NCBI RefSeq assembly: GCF_000252955.1
Contig: NC_014228.1
Span: 186,001 to 250,000, forward strand
Source: Xenorhabdus nematophila ATCC 19061
GTDB lineage: Bacteria; Pseudomonadota; Gammaproteobacteria; Enterobacterales; Enterobacteriaceae
Reading direction: 5' to 3'
Length of the DNA stretch: 64,000 nt
Position 1 is the first letter of the stretch, and every line of letters begins with the position of its first letter. The position numbers and the translations under genes were made by a program. Below are positions 23,956 through 31,586 of this stretch, piece after piece. The notes beneath the pieces were generated by a model. The model worked only from the letters and a program-made list of their open reading frames with translations. It made no database searches and had not been told where the DNA came from.

Positions 23956-24188
23956 CAGTAAAATATAAAAGTCGCATTGAGCTGTTTTATTTACCACCCT
24001 ATTCCCCTGAATTAAATCTGGATGAATACCTTAATGGTGATTTGAAAAGTGCCCTTCGCCATTCATCGCCGGCGAGAAATCAGCAAGAATTAGAAAGTAA
24101 GGCAAAAAACCATCTCAGGAAGCTGAAAAAAAGAAATAATCATGTTGCACGTTTTTTTCTGTATCTTAAAATTTGTTATGCTGCATGA
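23956..24188 (+). pseudogene. IS630-family transposase, 3' fragment
   Basis: About 77 codons in frame with an artificial upstream extension encode the C-terminal part of an IS630/DDE_3 transposase: FYLPPYSPELNLDEYLNGDLK includes the third catalytic acidic position. Orientation and family match the 5' fragment at 20088-20290, implying that one IS630 was opened by insertion of the IS6/ISKra4/resolvase block with loss of its middle. Confidence 0.7.
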
Positions 24189-24478
24189 CTGAAGTCGGGG
24201 TATTTTCACGCCGGATTAATAATTGAACGTAAATATTATTTAGCAAGCAATCTTACCATCTAATATATGACACGGAATACTATCAATAACAGAAATAAAT
24301 AAATATTAAATTTTGATTTAATAAAATTAAAAAACATTTAATATTTAATAAATTTGACTTGTGTCTCATTAATTGACTTGATCTATTAATAAATCCCTGA
24401 ATAATATTAATTCTCATTTTTGTTAATTCATTGTGTTTTTAAATTCTATTAATATTTAATAATAAAAGGATATAACAA
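24189..24478. promoter_or_regulatory. AT-rich leader of the biosynthetic cluster
   Basis: No gene is visible in these 290 bp, which are strikingly AT-rich. The 14-mer TTAATATTTAATAA occurs twice in direct orientation (24338-24351 and 24449-24462), the second copy ending just before the AAAAGGA ribosome binding site of the first cluster gene. The cluster promoter should lie here; I could not pick a well-spaced -35/-10 pair with confidence. Such composition would suit H-NS-type silencing (inference). Confidence 0.4.
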
Positions 24479-25390
24479 GTGACCAATAAGATTATTCAAG
24501 GCGTCCTGCCTGTTGCCATACTTCCCTACAATAGTGATTTTTCATTGGATGAAATCGGTTTTCGGCAACAAATAGACCATATACTTGCGACAGGTTGTGA
24601 CGGATTTGTCATTGGGCAAATTTCTGAAATATCACGCCTCACTGCAAAAGAACGGGTCAGGTTGGCAGAAATAATGGCCGATCAAATCGGTGATAAAGGC
24701 ATATCGATCATGAGTACCGGAGGAGAAAGTACTGCTCAGGCCATTGAGTTCTCACGTCAGGCAGAACAAGTTGGGTGTGATGCTCTGTTAGTGATGCATC
24801 CTTCCATGTTTGAACTTGATGATGAACAAATGTTTGCTTATTTCGCCAGTGTTATTGAAAGCGTTAACATCCCCGTTCTTATCCACCACGCAAAATCTCT
24901 GGCGAAACGCCCACTGTCCATTGATGTTCAGGCAAAATTATTGCATACCTATGGCGCTGAAAAAGTGCAATTTAAACCAGAATCAGCCCCAACTGCGCCA
25001 AAAGTATCGTTACTGCGTGACGCTACCCAAGGGCAGGCAAGAATTTTTGAAGGTGATGGCGGTATGATGCTGGTAGATACCTATCATCGTGGTTTGGCGG
25101 GGGTCATACCGGCAACAGAAATTGCAGAGATTACGGTTGCGTTATGGCGTGCATTGCAAGCTGGCGATGATAAGACAGCCAGAGCCATTGGGTATCCACT
25201 GTCATATTTAATGTGCCATATGATGACAAGTATTGATTGTTATCTGCAAATTTCAAAATATTTCTTAAAACGCCGAGGGTTAATGAGTAATACATTAATT
25301 CGCCCCCCTGTCGATTTTAAATTAGATGCAGAAACATTACGCGAAGTTGAATTTGTTTATGACAATCTATTTGAAATTATTTCTGAGTAA
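24479..25390 (+). CDS. DapA-family aldolase/lyase, first gene of the cluster
   Basis: The 303-aa protein belongs to the dihydrodipicolinate synthase / N-acetylneuraminate lyase TIM-barrel family, whose members form a Schiff base between a lysine and a 2-keto acid. The lysine is present (VQFKPES, Lys166). The usual tyrosine of the YN-P motif one strand earlier is replaced (VLIHHAKSL, His137), and the GIKEA motif is altered, so it is probably not a true DapA. The start is GTG 24479, preceded by AAAAGGA. It leads a same-strand gene run that ends in hydrazine-forming enzymes. The substrate is unknown; 2-keto-3-deoxy acids are one possibility for the family. Confidence 0.75.
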   Translation: MTNKIIQGVLPVAILPYNSDFSLDEIGFRQQIDHILATGCDGFVIGQISEISRLTAKERVRLAEIMADQIGDKGISIMSTGGESTAQAIEFSRQAEQVGCDALLVMHPSMFELDDEQMFAYFASVIESVNIPVLIHHAKSLAKRPLSIDVQAKLLHTYGAEKVQFKPESAPTAPKVSLLRDATQGQARIFEGDGGMMLVDTYHRGLAGVIPATEIAEITVALWRALQAGDDKTARAIGYPLSYLMCHMMTSIDCYLQISKYFLKRRGLMSNTLIRPPVDFKLDAETLREVEFVYDNLFEIISE

Positions 25391-25440
25391 TCATTAATTA
25401 ATACTTAATAAGTAACAAGCAAAATAATAAGGTTTATATT

Positions 25441-25821
25441 ATGAAACGTTTTGGCTTTTCAATTGAAGTTGTAAATGACGCTGCATTAGAAATGTATAAA
25501 GAAATGCACAAGCAGGTTCCGCAAGAAATTTCGGGTGATAAAGGTGCATTAAAGAAAATAGGCTTACAGCGTATGTCAATTTATTTATTGCCAAACAATA
25601 CGTTATTTATGCAAATAGAAGCGAATGATGATTTTGATCCATTACGTGATTTTACTTATGCGCTATCACTTCATCCGGTTGTGAAAGAGTGGGATGATAA
25701 AATGCACGGTAAAGATAATCCATTATTACGCCGCTCACCCAATAATAATACAGAATTAAACTGGCTTCGATTGGAGCAGGTTTACGATTGGAGTATCACG
25801 GAGATTGCTAATGTTAGCTGA
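25441..25821 (+). CDS. L-rhamnose mutarotase-like protein (RhaM family)
   Basis: The 126-aa protein has the ferredoxin-like fold signature of the RhaM/DUF718 family: MKRFGFSIEVVNDAALEMYKEMH at the start (shown by the opening FGFSIEV and the helix with MYKEMH), QRMSIYLLPNNTLFMQIEA in the middle, and the HPVVKEWDDKM helix. Family members interconvert anomers of rhamnose. It is about 20 residues longer than typical RhaM at the C-terminus. It overlaps the next gene by 11 bp, so translation is probably coupled. Its role in the cluster is unknown; binding a sugar-like or hydroxy-keto intermediate is an inference. Confidence 0.65.
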   Translation: MKRFGFSIEVVNDAALEMYKEMHKQVPQEISGDKGALKKIGLQRMSIYLLPNNTLFMQIEANDDFDPLRDFTYALSLHPVVKEWDDKMHGKDNPLLRRSPNNNTELNWLRLEQVYDWSITEIANVS

Positions 25822-26842
25822 TACTAAAGGGCATGTATTCACGCTTCTGGATTGTACGCTGCGTGATGGAGGCTTCCAGACACAGTGGTATTTTTCAGAT
25901 GAAATGGTGCGGGATTATTTTGACATTTGCCATATTACGCAAGTAGATATTGTAGAATTAGGTTATCTGAATCTGGAACTTAATTGGAACACAACAGATA
26001 CGGGTCATTATAAAGCGCTACCAGAGTCTCTCAATCCTCAACAACAAAAACTGACTGAAAAGGCTGGAGATATAAAAATAGCCGTAATGATTGATGCTTG
26101 GCGCATTACTGAACTTGATGCACAAGTCGCTTGCGATATCATTTTGGCAGCCATTCATCGAGCACCATTTAATATTAATATATTGCGTATCGCCGCTCTG
26201 TTAAATCAATTTCCAGCATGTATAACGCTAGCAAAGAAACTCCACCAGCATGGTATTTCAGTGATGCTGAATATTATGCAGGCAGCAGAATTAACAGTGG
26301 CAGAATTGCGCTCCAATCTACAATTACTTGATAATGTACCAATTGCTGCGCTGTATTTTGCAGACAGTTTTGGCCGGATGAAACCAAAACAAGTTTTCCA
26401 ACTTTATCACCAAATCAGCGAGTCGATTAACATACCACTCGGCTTTCATGCTCATGATAATTTTGGTCTGGCCATCGCTAATACGGATGCTGCGATACGG
26501 GGTGGTGCAACGTTCATTGATGGTACTTTTGGCGGTATTGGTCGTGGCGCAGGTAATGCTCCGACAGAAACACTATGTTTACTGCGGTCGATGAATGGAG
26601 AAATAGCACAGTGTGAAGATTTTTTATCTAAACACATTGAACAGTTGAAATCTGAACTCCAATGGGGTTATTCATCGACTTATCGTTATCAGGCAAAATA
26701 TAATATCCATCCGACTTACGCCCAGAAATTATTTGAGACAGAAAAATTAACGGGTGACGATCGGATTGAAATTCTCCGTAAAATTGCTTTACATGATAAT
26801 CCGAAGAAATTTGATATCAATATTCTCAATCTCTATATGTAA
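25811..26842 (+). CDS. DRE-TIM metallolyase (HMGL-like aldolase)
   Basis: The 343-aa protein has the DRE-TIM signature LLDCTLRDGGFQ near the N-terminus and the metal-binding GFHAHDNFGLAIAN motif (about residue 213), followed by GATFIDGTFGGIGRGAGN. This pattern resembles 4-hydroxy-2-oxovalerate aldolase and the aldolase catalytic-domain proteins found beside HAD phosphatases in some polysaccharide clusters. A divalent-metal-dependent C-C bond lyase or aldol reaction on a 2-keto acid is expected. ATG 25811 has a CGGAG ribosome binding site at 25799-25803, better than the in-frame TTG at 25805. It overlaps the previous gene. Confidence 0.75.
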   Translation: MLADTKGHVFTLLDCTLRDGGFQTQWYFSDEMVRDYFDICHITQVDIVELGYLNLELNWNTTDTGHYKALPESLNPQQQKLTEKAGDIKIAVMIDAWRITELDAQVACDIILAAIHRAPFNINILRIAALLNQFPACITLAKKLHQHGISVMLNIMQAAELTVAELRSNLQLLDNVPIAALYFADSFGRMKPKQVFQLYHQISESINIPLGFHAHDNFGLAIANTDAAIRGGATFIDGTFGGIGRGAGNAPTETLCLLRSMNGEIAQCEDFLSKHIEQLKSELQWGYSSTYRYQAKYNIHPTYAQKLFETEKLTGDDRIEILRKIALHDNPKKFDINILNLYM

Positions 26843-26856
26843 TTTAATGAGATGAA

Positions 26857-27597
26857 ATGGAAAAATCACCCTTAACAGAACCGTTGCTAATAAATTTAGT
26901 CATGGGTAAGAAATTGGTGTTCTTTGATTGTGATGGCGTATTGATTGATTCAAATAACATTAAACTCGCTGCGGTATCTGATGCTTTATATGATTTACCC
27001 CAGTCTATATTAATGCGCTGTTTACAAAATTTTAAAATGAATTTCGGTCGCTCGCGAATTTGGCATTTCGAGGTGTTTTATAGAATTGCCAATCCTAGTG
27101 GCGTAGCAGAACATCATTTTATTCATGATCGTATCCAGCGATATGAAACATATCTCAAAGAACATTATATTTTGTCTTTAGCCGTTAACGGAGCAAAGCC
27201 ATTATTGGAAAAACTGACTTCTGCCGGAATAACCTGTTTGGTTATCAGTGGAGGTAAAGAAACAGAGATTAAAGCTATCCTGAATCGGATCGGACTGAGT
27301 CATTATTTTAAGCAGATTGTAGGTTCGCCAGTGGTAAAAGAGCAGGCTATCAGCACATTTTTGACTCAATACCAGTGCACACCAGAACAAACGGTATTTT
27401 TTGGTGATGCTCAGGCGGATGCTCAAGCGGCGATGGCTTGCCAAGTACCATTCCTATTTGTCCGCCAGCATGCTTTAGTTGAAAGCTCGGTTATTCATGC
27501 TCATTGGCCGACCTATCTTTGGGGCGGAGAAATAACCGATTTAACACCAAAACAAACGGTGACGCTCTTTCCCTGTATCCACTCAAATTTCGATTAG
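26857..27597 (+). CDS. HAD-superfamily phosphatase
   Basis: The 246-aa protein carries all four HAD motifs: FFDCDGVLIDS (nucleophile Asp), CLVISGG (Ser), PVVKEQA (Lys) and FFGDAQADAQAA (metal-binding acids). An alpha-helical cap sits between motifs I and II, as in phosphoglycolate-phosphatase-like (subclass I) enzymes. It should hydrolyse a small phosphate ester; pairing with the aldolase 14 bp upstream suggests removal of phosphate from an aldol product (inference). Confidence 0.8.
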   Translation: MEKSPLTEPLLINLVMGKKLVFFDCDGVLIDSNNIKLAAVSDALYDLPQSILMRCLQNFKMNFGRSRIWHFEVFYRIANPSGVAEHHFIHDRIQRYETYLKEHYILSLAVNGAKPLLEKLTSAGITCLVISGGKETEIKAILNRIGLSHYFKQIVGSPVVKEQAISTFLTQYQCTPEQTVFFGDAQADAQAAMACQVPFLFVRQHALVESSVIHAHWPTYLWGGEITDLTPKQTVTLFPCIHSNFD

Positions 27598-27620
27598 ATT
27601 CGAATAAAAAGGTGAAGTAC

Positions 27621-28364
27621 ATGAGTAGCAATGAAACAAATGGTGCAGAGACGGATGGCACTGAAATAAACGGCATTAAAAAATTATTGAAAATCGCTAT
27701 TACGGGAGTATCACGCGGTTTGGGTCAAATGCTGAGTTACGCCTTAGTGGCAAAGGGACATCAGGTATTTGGCTGTACTCCCTCAGCCGATATGGCATCA
27801 GAAACACCCGATGGTTTTGTACTGATTGAGGCATCGGTCACTGAACCCAATGAAATGAAAAAATTTGCCACCCAAGCGAATGCGGGTCAAGCCGTCGATA
27901 TTATTATCGCAAATGCCGGTGTGATTCATGAACGCTTGCCCGCTTGGGAAATTCCCATAAAAGAATGGGCGCGAGTGATGGATGTCAATCTATTGGGAGT
28001 TGTCAATACAGCCCAGGCATTCTTACCTGCTATGCTTGAGCGCAACGAGGGAGTGTTTATTGCGATTAGCTCTGGCTGGGGACGTTCACCTTCTTGGGGA
28101 TTGGGGCCGTATTGTGCCAGCAAGTTTGCGGTAGAAGGCATGGTGGGTTCCCTGAATGATGATTTACCTGTTGGTGTACGCGCAATCGCACTTGATCCTG
28201 GCAATGGTATTAACACTCAGATGCTTTCAGTGTGTTTACCCGATGAGCATCAAAACTATATTTCTCCCAAAGAATGGGCGGAATATGCCTCGGATTACAT
28301 CATCAACAAAATTTATCAAGGAGATGTAGCCGGTAGTGCAACGGTTTCTCATCCAGGTTTATAA
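27621..28364 (+). CDS. Short-chain dehydrogenase/reductase, canonical catalytic residues
   Basis: The 247-aa classical SDR has a cofactor motif TGVSRGLG (residues about 29-36), NAG (ANAGV), catalytic Ser (ISSGWG) and the YxxxK pair (PYCASKF). The frame stays open upstream to 27504, but ATG 27621 has an AAGGTGAAG ribosome binding site and removes a 94-bp overlap with the phosphatase gene, so it is preferred. The first ~20 residues are low-complexity and rich in Asn, Thr and Gly. Expected reaction: NAD(P)H-dependent ketone reduction or the reverse. Confidence 0.85.
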   Translation: MSSNETNGAETDGTEINGIKKLLKIAITGVSRGLGQMLSYALVAKGHQVFGCTPSADMASETPDGFVLIEASVTEPNEMKKFATQANAGQAVDIIIANAGVIHERLPAWEIPIKEWARVMDVNLLGVVNTAQAFLPAMLERNEGVFIAISSGWGRSPSWGLGPYCASKFAVEGMVGSLNDDLPVGVRAIALDPGNGINTQMLSVCLPDEHQNYISPKEWAEYASDYIINKIYQGDVAGSATVSHPGL

Positions 28365-28387
28365 CTGATATAAGGAAAATTAACATT

Positions 28388-29140
28388 ATGTCAATGTTCA
28401 ACGACTTGAAAGGTAAGCGGGTTGTCGTGACAGGAGGTGGCCGTGATTTTGGGCAAGCCATTTCTGTCTGGCTGGCGCGTGAAGGTGCTCATGTTGATCT
28501 CTGTGCCCGCCAATTAGCCAGTGCCGAAGCCACTTGTGACATCATTCGTAGTGAAGGGGGGATAGCAAGAAGTTATCAATGTGATATCAGTGATGCGCAA
28601 TCGGTGAAGGTTTTTGCTGAGCAATTGCAGCAAGATAACCAGCCTGTCGATATCCTGATCCTGAGTGCAGCTCAATGGCTGGAAGGTTATCTGAGCGATG
28701 AAGACAGCGATGCCGATATTATCAGCACCATGAACTCGGGGGCGACGGGCTCCATGCTATTGACTAAAGCGTTATTACCGAGCCTGCGTGAATCACAAAG
28801 TGCTGATATTATTGCCATGGTATCAGTCTGTGGCATTTCTCACTTTACGCAATCTGTCGCTCATCCCGTATTTTTTGCTGTCAAACATGCCATGAGTGGT
28901 TTTTGCCAGACGATTTCTCACCAATTAAGTAAAGACAATATTCGGGTAACCGGCATTTATCCTCCAGATTTTGAAGTCAATGGCTTTGATGAAGTGCTGG
29001 ATGATCATAAAACAATGGGGCAACAATTGCTGAATGGTCGCTCAATCTGGGAAACCATACGGTTTGTGCTTTTTCAACCCCGTAGCTGCCATATCAGTGA
29101 AATTTACTTCCAGGGTCCAACTCGTGAGGACCTGGAATAA
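28388..29140 (+). CDS. SDR-family protein lacking the catalytic tyrosine
   Basis: The 250-aa Rossmann-fold SDR has cofactor motif VTGGGRDFGQA, where the second glycine of TGxxxGxG is Asp, and LSAA in place of NNAG. The expected catalytic Tyr of YxxxK is Phe162 (HPVFFAVKHAM; codons TTT TTT), with Lys166 retained. Either it does not do hydride transfer by the usual mechanism, or it is a structural or substrate-binding partner of the adjacent canonical SDR. The stop overlaps the next start (TAATG). Confidence 0.8.
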   Translation: MSMFNDLKGKRVVVTGGGRDFGQAISVWLAREGAHVDLCARQLASAEATCDIIRSEGGIARSYQCDISDAQSVKVFAEQLQQDNQPVDILILSAAQWLEGYLSDEDSDADIISTMNSGATGSMLLTKALLPSLRESQSADIIAMVSVCGISHFTQSVAHPVFFAVKHAMSGFCQTISHQLSKDNIRVTGIYPPDFEVNGFDEVLDDHKTMGQQLLNGRSIWETIRFVLFQPRSCHISEIYFQGPTREDLE

Positions 29141-30159
29141 TGAACGGCAATTTTGCCGGCGGGTACTCTGCACCCGATTTCATTCTGGCACGGAATGACA
29201 GTGAGTTAGTGTCAGCCATGCCGCAAAATATGGCGGCAGGGTATTTTCGTACTGATCTCATGCCAGAAGTCTTTTATCACAAATGCGCTCAATATACGGC
29301 TATCAAAACGCTGGCGCCTGAGCTGGTCTTTAATGGCCGGAGTGTCAACACGCTGACTGAATTACCTCGAAAAGTTGTTAAGCCTATGGTGATTAGGCCT
29401 GCATTTTCACCTCAATCAAAAGGTTCTGCTTTGATTGTTGGAGGAAATGATAGACCCAGTATGGACGACGTTATCCAACAATTGCGTCATTATTCAGGAC
29501 CGTTCCAACTGCATGATTATGAAGAAGGGCAACCCCTCTTTATTAACGGCATATTATCAATAGGCACGCTGATTATCAGTGATATGTGGCGCTGCATTAC
29601 GTTGCCTATCGGATATCGAGATATTCTGACAGCCGTTATCAATCTATCGGAAAAAGCGCTGCCGGAGGGATTACCTCAACAATTGGCCGAATTGGCAATT
29701 GGGATGGGAATGCTGGCTGGCCCATTGCATATAGAATTAGTGTTAACCGCAGACGGGCCAAAAATTGTTAAGTTGACACCAAGATTGGCCAGTTCCCCCT
29801 TGCCTGATCTTTGCCACTTTGGTGGTTGGCAAAGTCAACAACAGCTTTGGCAAACGAAATCTTGCAACATACAACATAAGTCGCTGATAGGTTACGTCGC
29901 TGATTATTCGTTTATCTTTTTACAGGCTGGGCGTGTGAAACAATTCTTCTTTGAAAAGGAAATCAAGGCATTGAGCAGTTTTAGTTATTATTTTATGTCA
30001 CCGAAAATAGGGCAGGATGTGCAAATGACTATTGATGGTGATACTTATGGATGCACATTATTTTTACGTAACAATTCACTGGAAATATTAGAAAGTGAAA
30101 TTGCTTATTTAACAACATTAAATCTTAAGGGTGCTTTCCATATTGAGTCAATTAAATAA
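29140..30159 (+). CDS. ATP-grasp-like protein with altered metal site
   Basis: The 339-aa protein resembles ATP-grasp ligases: KVVKPMVIRPAFSPQSKGSALIV (nucleotide-binding Lys81 and glycine loop) and GPLHIELVLTADGPKIVKLTPRL, which aligns with the Mg-binding segment normally reading H-E...G-EINPR. Glu199 is kept, but the second Glu and the Asn appear as Lys211 and Thr213. ATP-grasp enzymes join a carboxylate to an amine or thiol through an acyl phosphate; whether this one still does is doubtful. It overlaps the SDR stop by one base and is last in the first sub-block. Confidence 0.6.
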   Translation: MNGNFAGGYSAPDFILARNDSELVSAMPQNMAAGYFRTDLMPEVFYHKCAQYTAIKTLAPELVFNGRSVNTLTELPRKVVKPMVIRPAFSPQSKGSALIVGGNDRPSMDDVIQQLRHYSGPFQLHDYEEGQPLFINGILSIGTLIISDMWRCITLPIGYRDILTAVINLSEKALPEGLPQQLAELAIGMGMLAGPLHIELVLTADGPKIVKLTPRLASSPLPDLCHFGGWQSQQQLWQTKSCNIQHKSLIGYVADYSFIFLQAGRVKQFFFEKEIKALSSFSYYFMSPKIGQDVQMTIDGDTYGCTLFLRNNSLEILESEIAYLTTLNLKGAFHIESIK

Positions 30160-30195
30160 TCAGTAATTCAACGAAATAAAAATTTAATTTCCTTT

Positions 30196-30227
30196 TAAGG
30201 AGGCCATAAATATTTATGGCTTCCTTA
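30196..30227 (+). promoter_or_regulatory. 32-nt near-perfect palindrome between the two cluster blocks
   Basis: TAAGGAGGCCATAAAT is followed directly by a sequence that is its complement apart from one position (a G-U pair in RNA), giving a 16-bp stem with almost no loop. No T-run follows, so it is not a classic terminator. It lies between the ATP-grasp-like gene and the hydrazine block, 33 bp before the next start. It could be an operator, an mRNA processing or stability hairpin, or a weak terminator. Confidence 0.5.
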
Positions 30228-30260
30228 CGGTCACTTATGCTCAAAATAAAATATTGAAGG

Positions 30261-31586
30261 TTGACGATGAATTTTAATAATAATCTTATAGACAGCCCCG
30301 ACGAAAATAAAGTTTATGATGTTATCGGGATCGGGTTTGGCCCGTCTAATATTGCGCTTGCCATTGCATTACGTGAAATAGCCCCTCATATGAATGTCGC
30401 TTTTATTGAAAGTAAAAATCACTTTAGTTGGCATTCAGGTATGTTATTTGAGAACACCACTATGCAGGTTTCTTTTCTAAAGGATTTAGTGAGTTTTAGA
30501 AATCCACGCAGTCATTTTACATTTATCAATTATCTATATGAGAAAAAACGACTGGCGGCATTTTCTAATAAAAAGGGTTTTTTCCCCAGTCGAATCGAGT
30601 TTAATGATTATTTTAAATGGTGTGCAGAAAAGTTTTCAGAGCAGGTTTATTACGGCAATAAGGTTATCCGTATTACACGGAGAAACCAGATTGAAGAAGG
30701 GCACCCATTACTTGAAGTCCAGTTACAGGTGGGGACAGAGGAAAAAACGATTTTGACCAAAGCGCTGATTCATTCTGCCGGATTACAGCCGGTTATGCCG
30801 GAAGGTGTTATCCCATCAGAACAAGCGACACATGTGCATCAATTGATCGAACAAATCAAAAAATCACCCCCAACGGAAAATTCACATTATGTCGTTGTAG
30901 GGGGTGGTCAAAGCGCTGCAGAGGCAGTGGAATTTCTGTTAGATCAACATCCGTCAATTAAAGTCACGGCGATTGTTTCCCGCTTTGGTTATACTCCCGC
31001 CGATGATAGCCCATTTGTGAATGAAATCTTTGACCCAAATGTGGTTGATGATTTCTATTCAGCACCCTATCAAGTGCGCCAAAACATTCTGAATTTACAT
31101 GCTTCGACAAACTATGCTGCTGTCGATCTTGATCTTGTTGAGAGCCTTTATCGTGGCTGGTACGAAGAGCAGGTTACAGGTAAGCATCGTTTGAGCATTG
31201 AACGCCTGAGCCGTTTTCAATCGGTACAAAAACAGGGTGAACGTTTACAGGTAACTTTTTCCCATCAGCTCAACGGTCAACTTCATCATTTCCAGTGTGA
31301 TCATTTAGTTTTTGCCACCGGTTTTACGCCCCGTAATATCAACCATTTGTTGGATGAAAACCTGAAATCTTGCCTGCGTTATGAAGAGGGTTTACCTATG
31401 CTTTCCCGCCATTACCAGCTTTTGTGCCATGAAGAGCCGGCACCATTGCTGTATTCCGTTGGGATATCCGAAAACACACATGGTTTGACCGCGACCTTAA
31501 TCTCCAATATGGCGATTCGCGCCGGTGAAATTGTAGAAGATTTATTAGCAGAATTCAGCGGGAGGCACTATGACCAGGCAGTTTGA
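30261..31586 (+). CDS. L-lysine/L-ornithine-type N-monooxygenase
   Basis: The 441-aa flavin- and NADPH-dependent N-hydroxylase belongs to the IucD/SidA/PvdA family: FAD motif GIGFGPSNIALA (about residue 25), aromatic-rich MQVSFLKDLVSFRNP, NADPH motif VVVGGGQSAAEAVEF, and ATGFTPRN near the end. Such enzymes hydroxylate the side-chain amine of lysine or ornithine. Next to a cupin-MetRS fusion it matches Spb38 (s56-p1) and Tri26 (triacsin), which make N6-hydroxylysine for N-N bond formation, so lysine is the likely substrate (inference). No siderophore genes are nearby. It overlaps the next gene by 17 bp. Confidence 0.88.
   Translation: MTMNFNNNLIDSPDENKVYDVIGIGFGPSNIALAIALREIAPHMNVAFIESKNHFSWHSGMLFENTTMQVSFLKDLVSFRNPRSHFTFINYLYEKKRLAAFSNKKGFFPSRIEFNDYFKWCAEKFSEQVYYGNKVIRITRRNQIEEGHPLLEVQLQVGTEEKTILTKALIHSAGLQPVMPEGVIPSEQATHVHQLIEQIKKSPPTENSHYVVVGGGQSAAEAVEFLLDQHPSIKVTAIVSRFGYTPADDSPFVNEIFDPNVVDDFYSAPYQVRQNILNLHASTNYAAVDLDLVESLYRGWYEEQVTGKHRLSIERLSRFQSVQKQGERLQVTFSHQLNGQLHHFQCDHLVFATGFTPRNINHLLDENLKSCLRYEEGLPMLSRHYQLLCHEEPAPLLYSVGISENTHGLTATLISNMAIRAGEIVEDLLAEFSGRHYDQAV

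Noticed and set aside
23829-24188. A complete plus-strand gene of 119 codons
   Set aside because: Its first ~40 codons are antisense to the pRiA4b ORF-3-like fragment; only the IS630 C-terminal part is meaningful.
27504-27620. Upstream extension of the first SDR gene
   Set aside because: It would overlap the phosphatase gene by 94 bp and adds low-complexity sequence; ATG 27621 has a good ribosome binding site.
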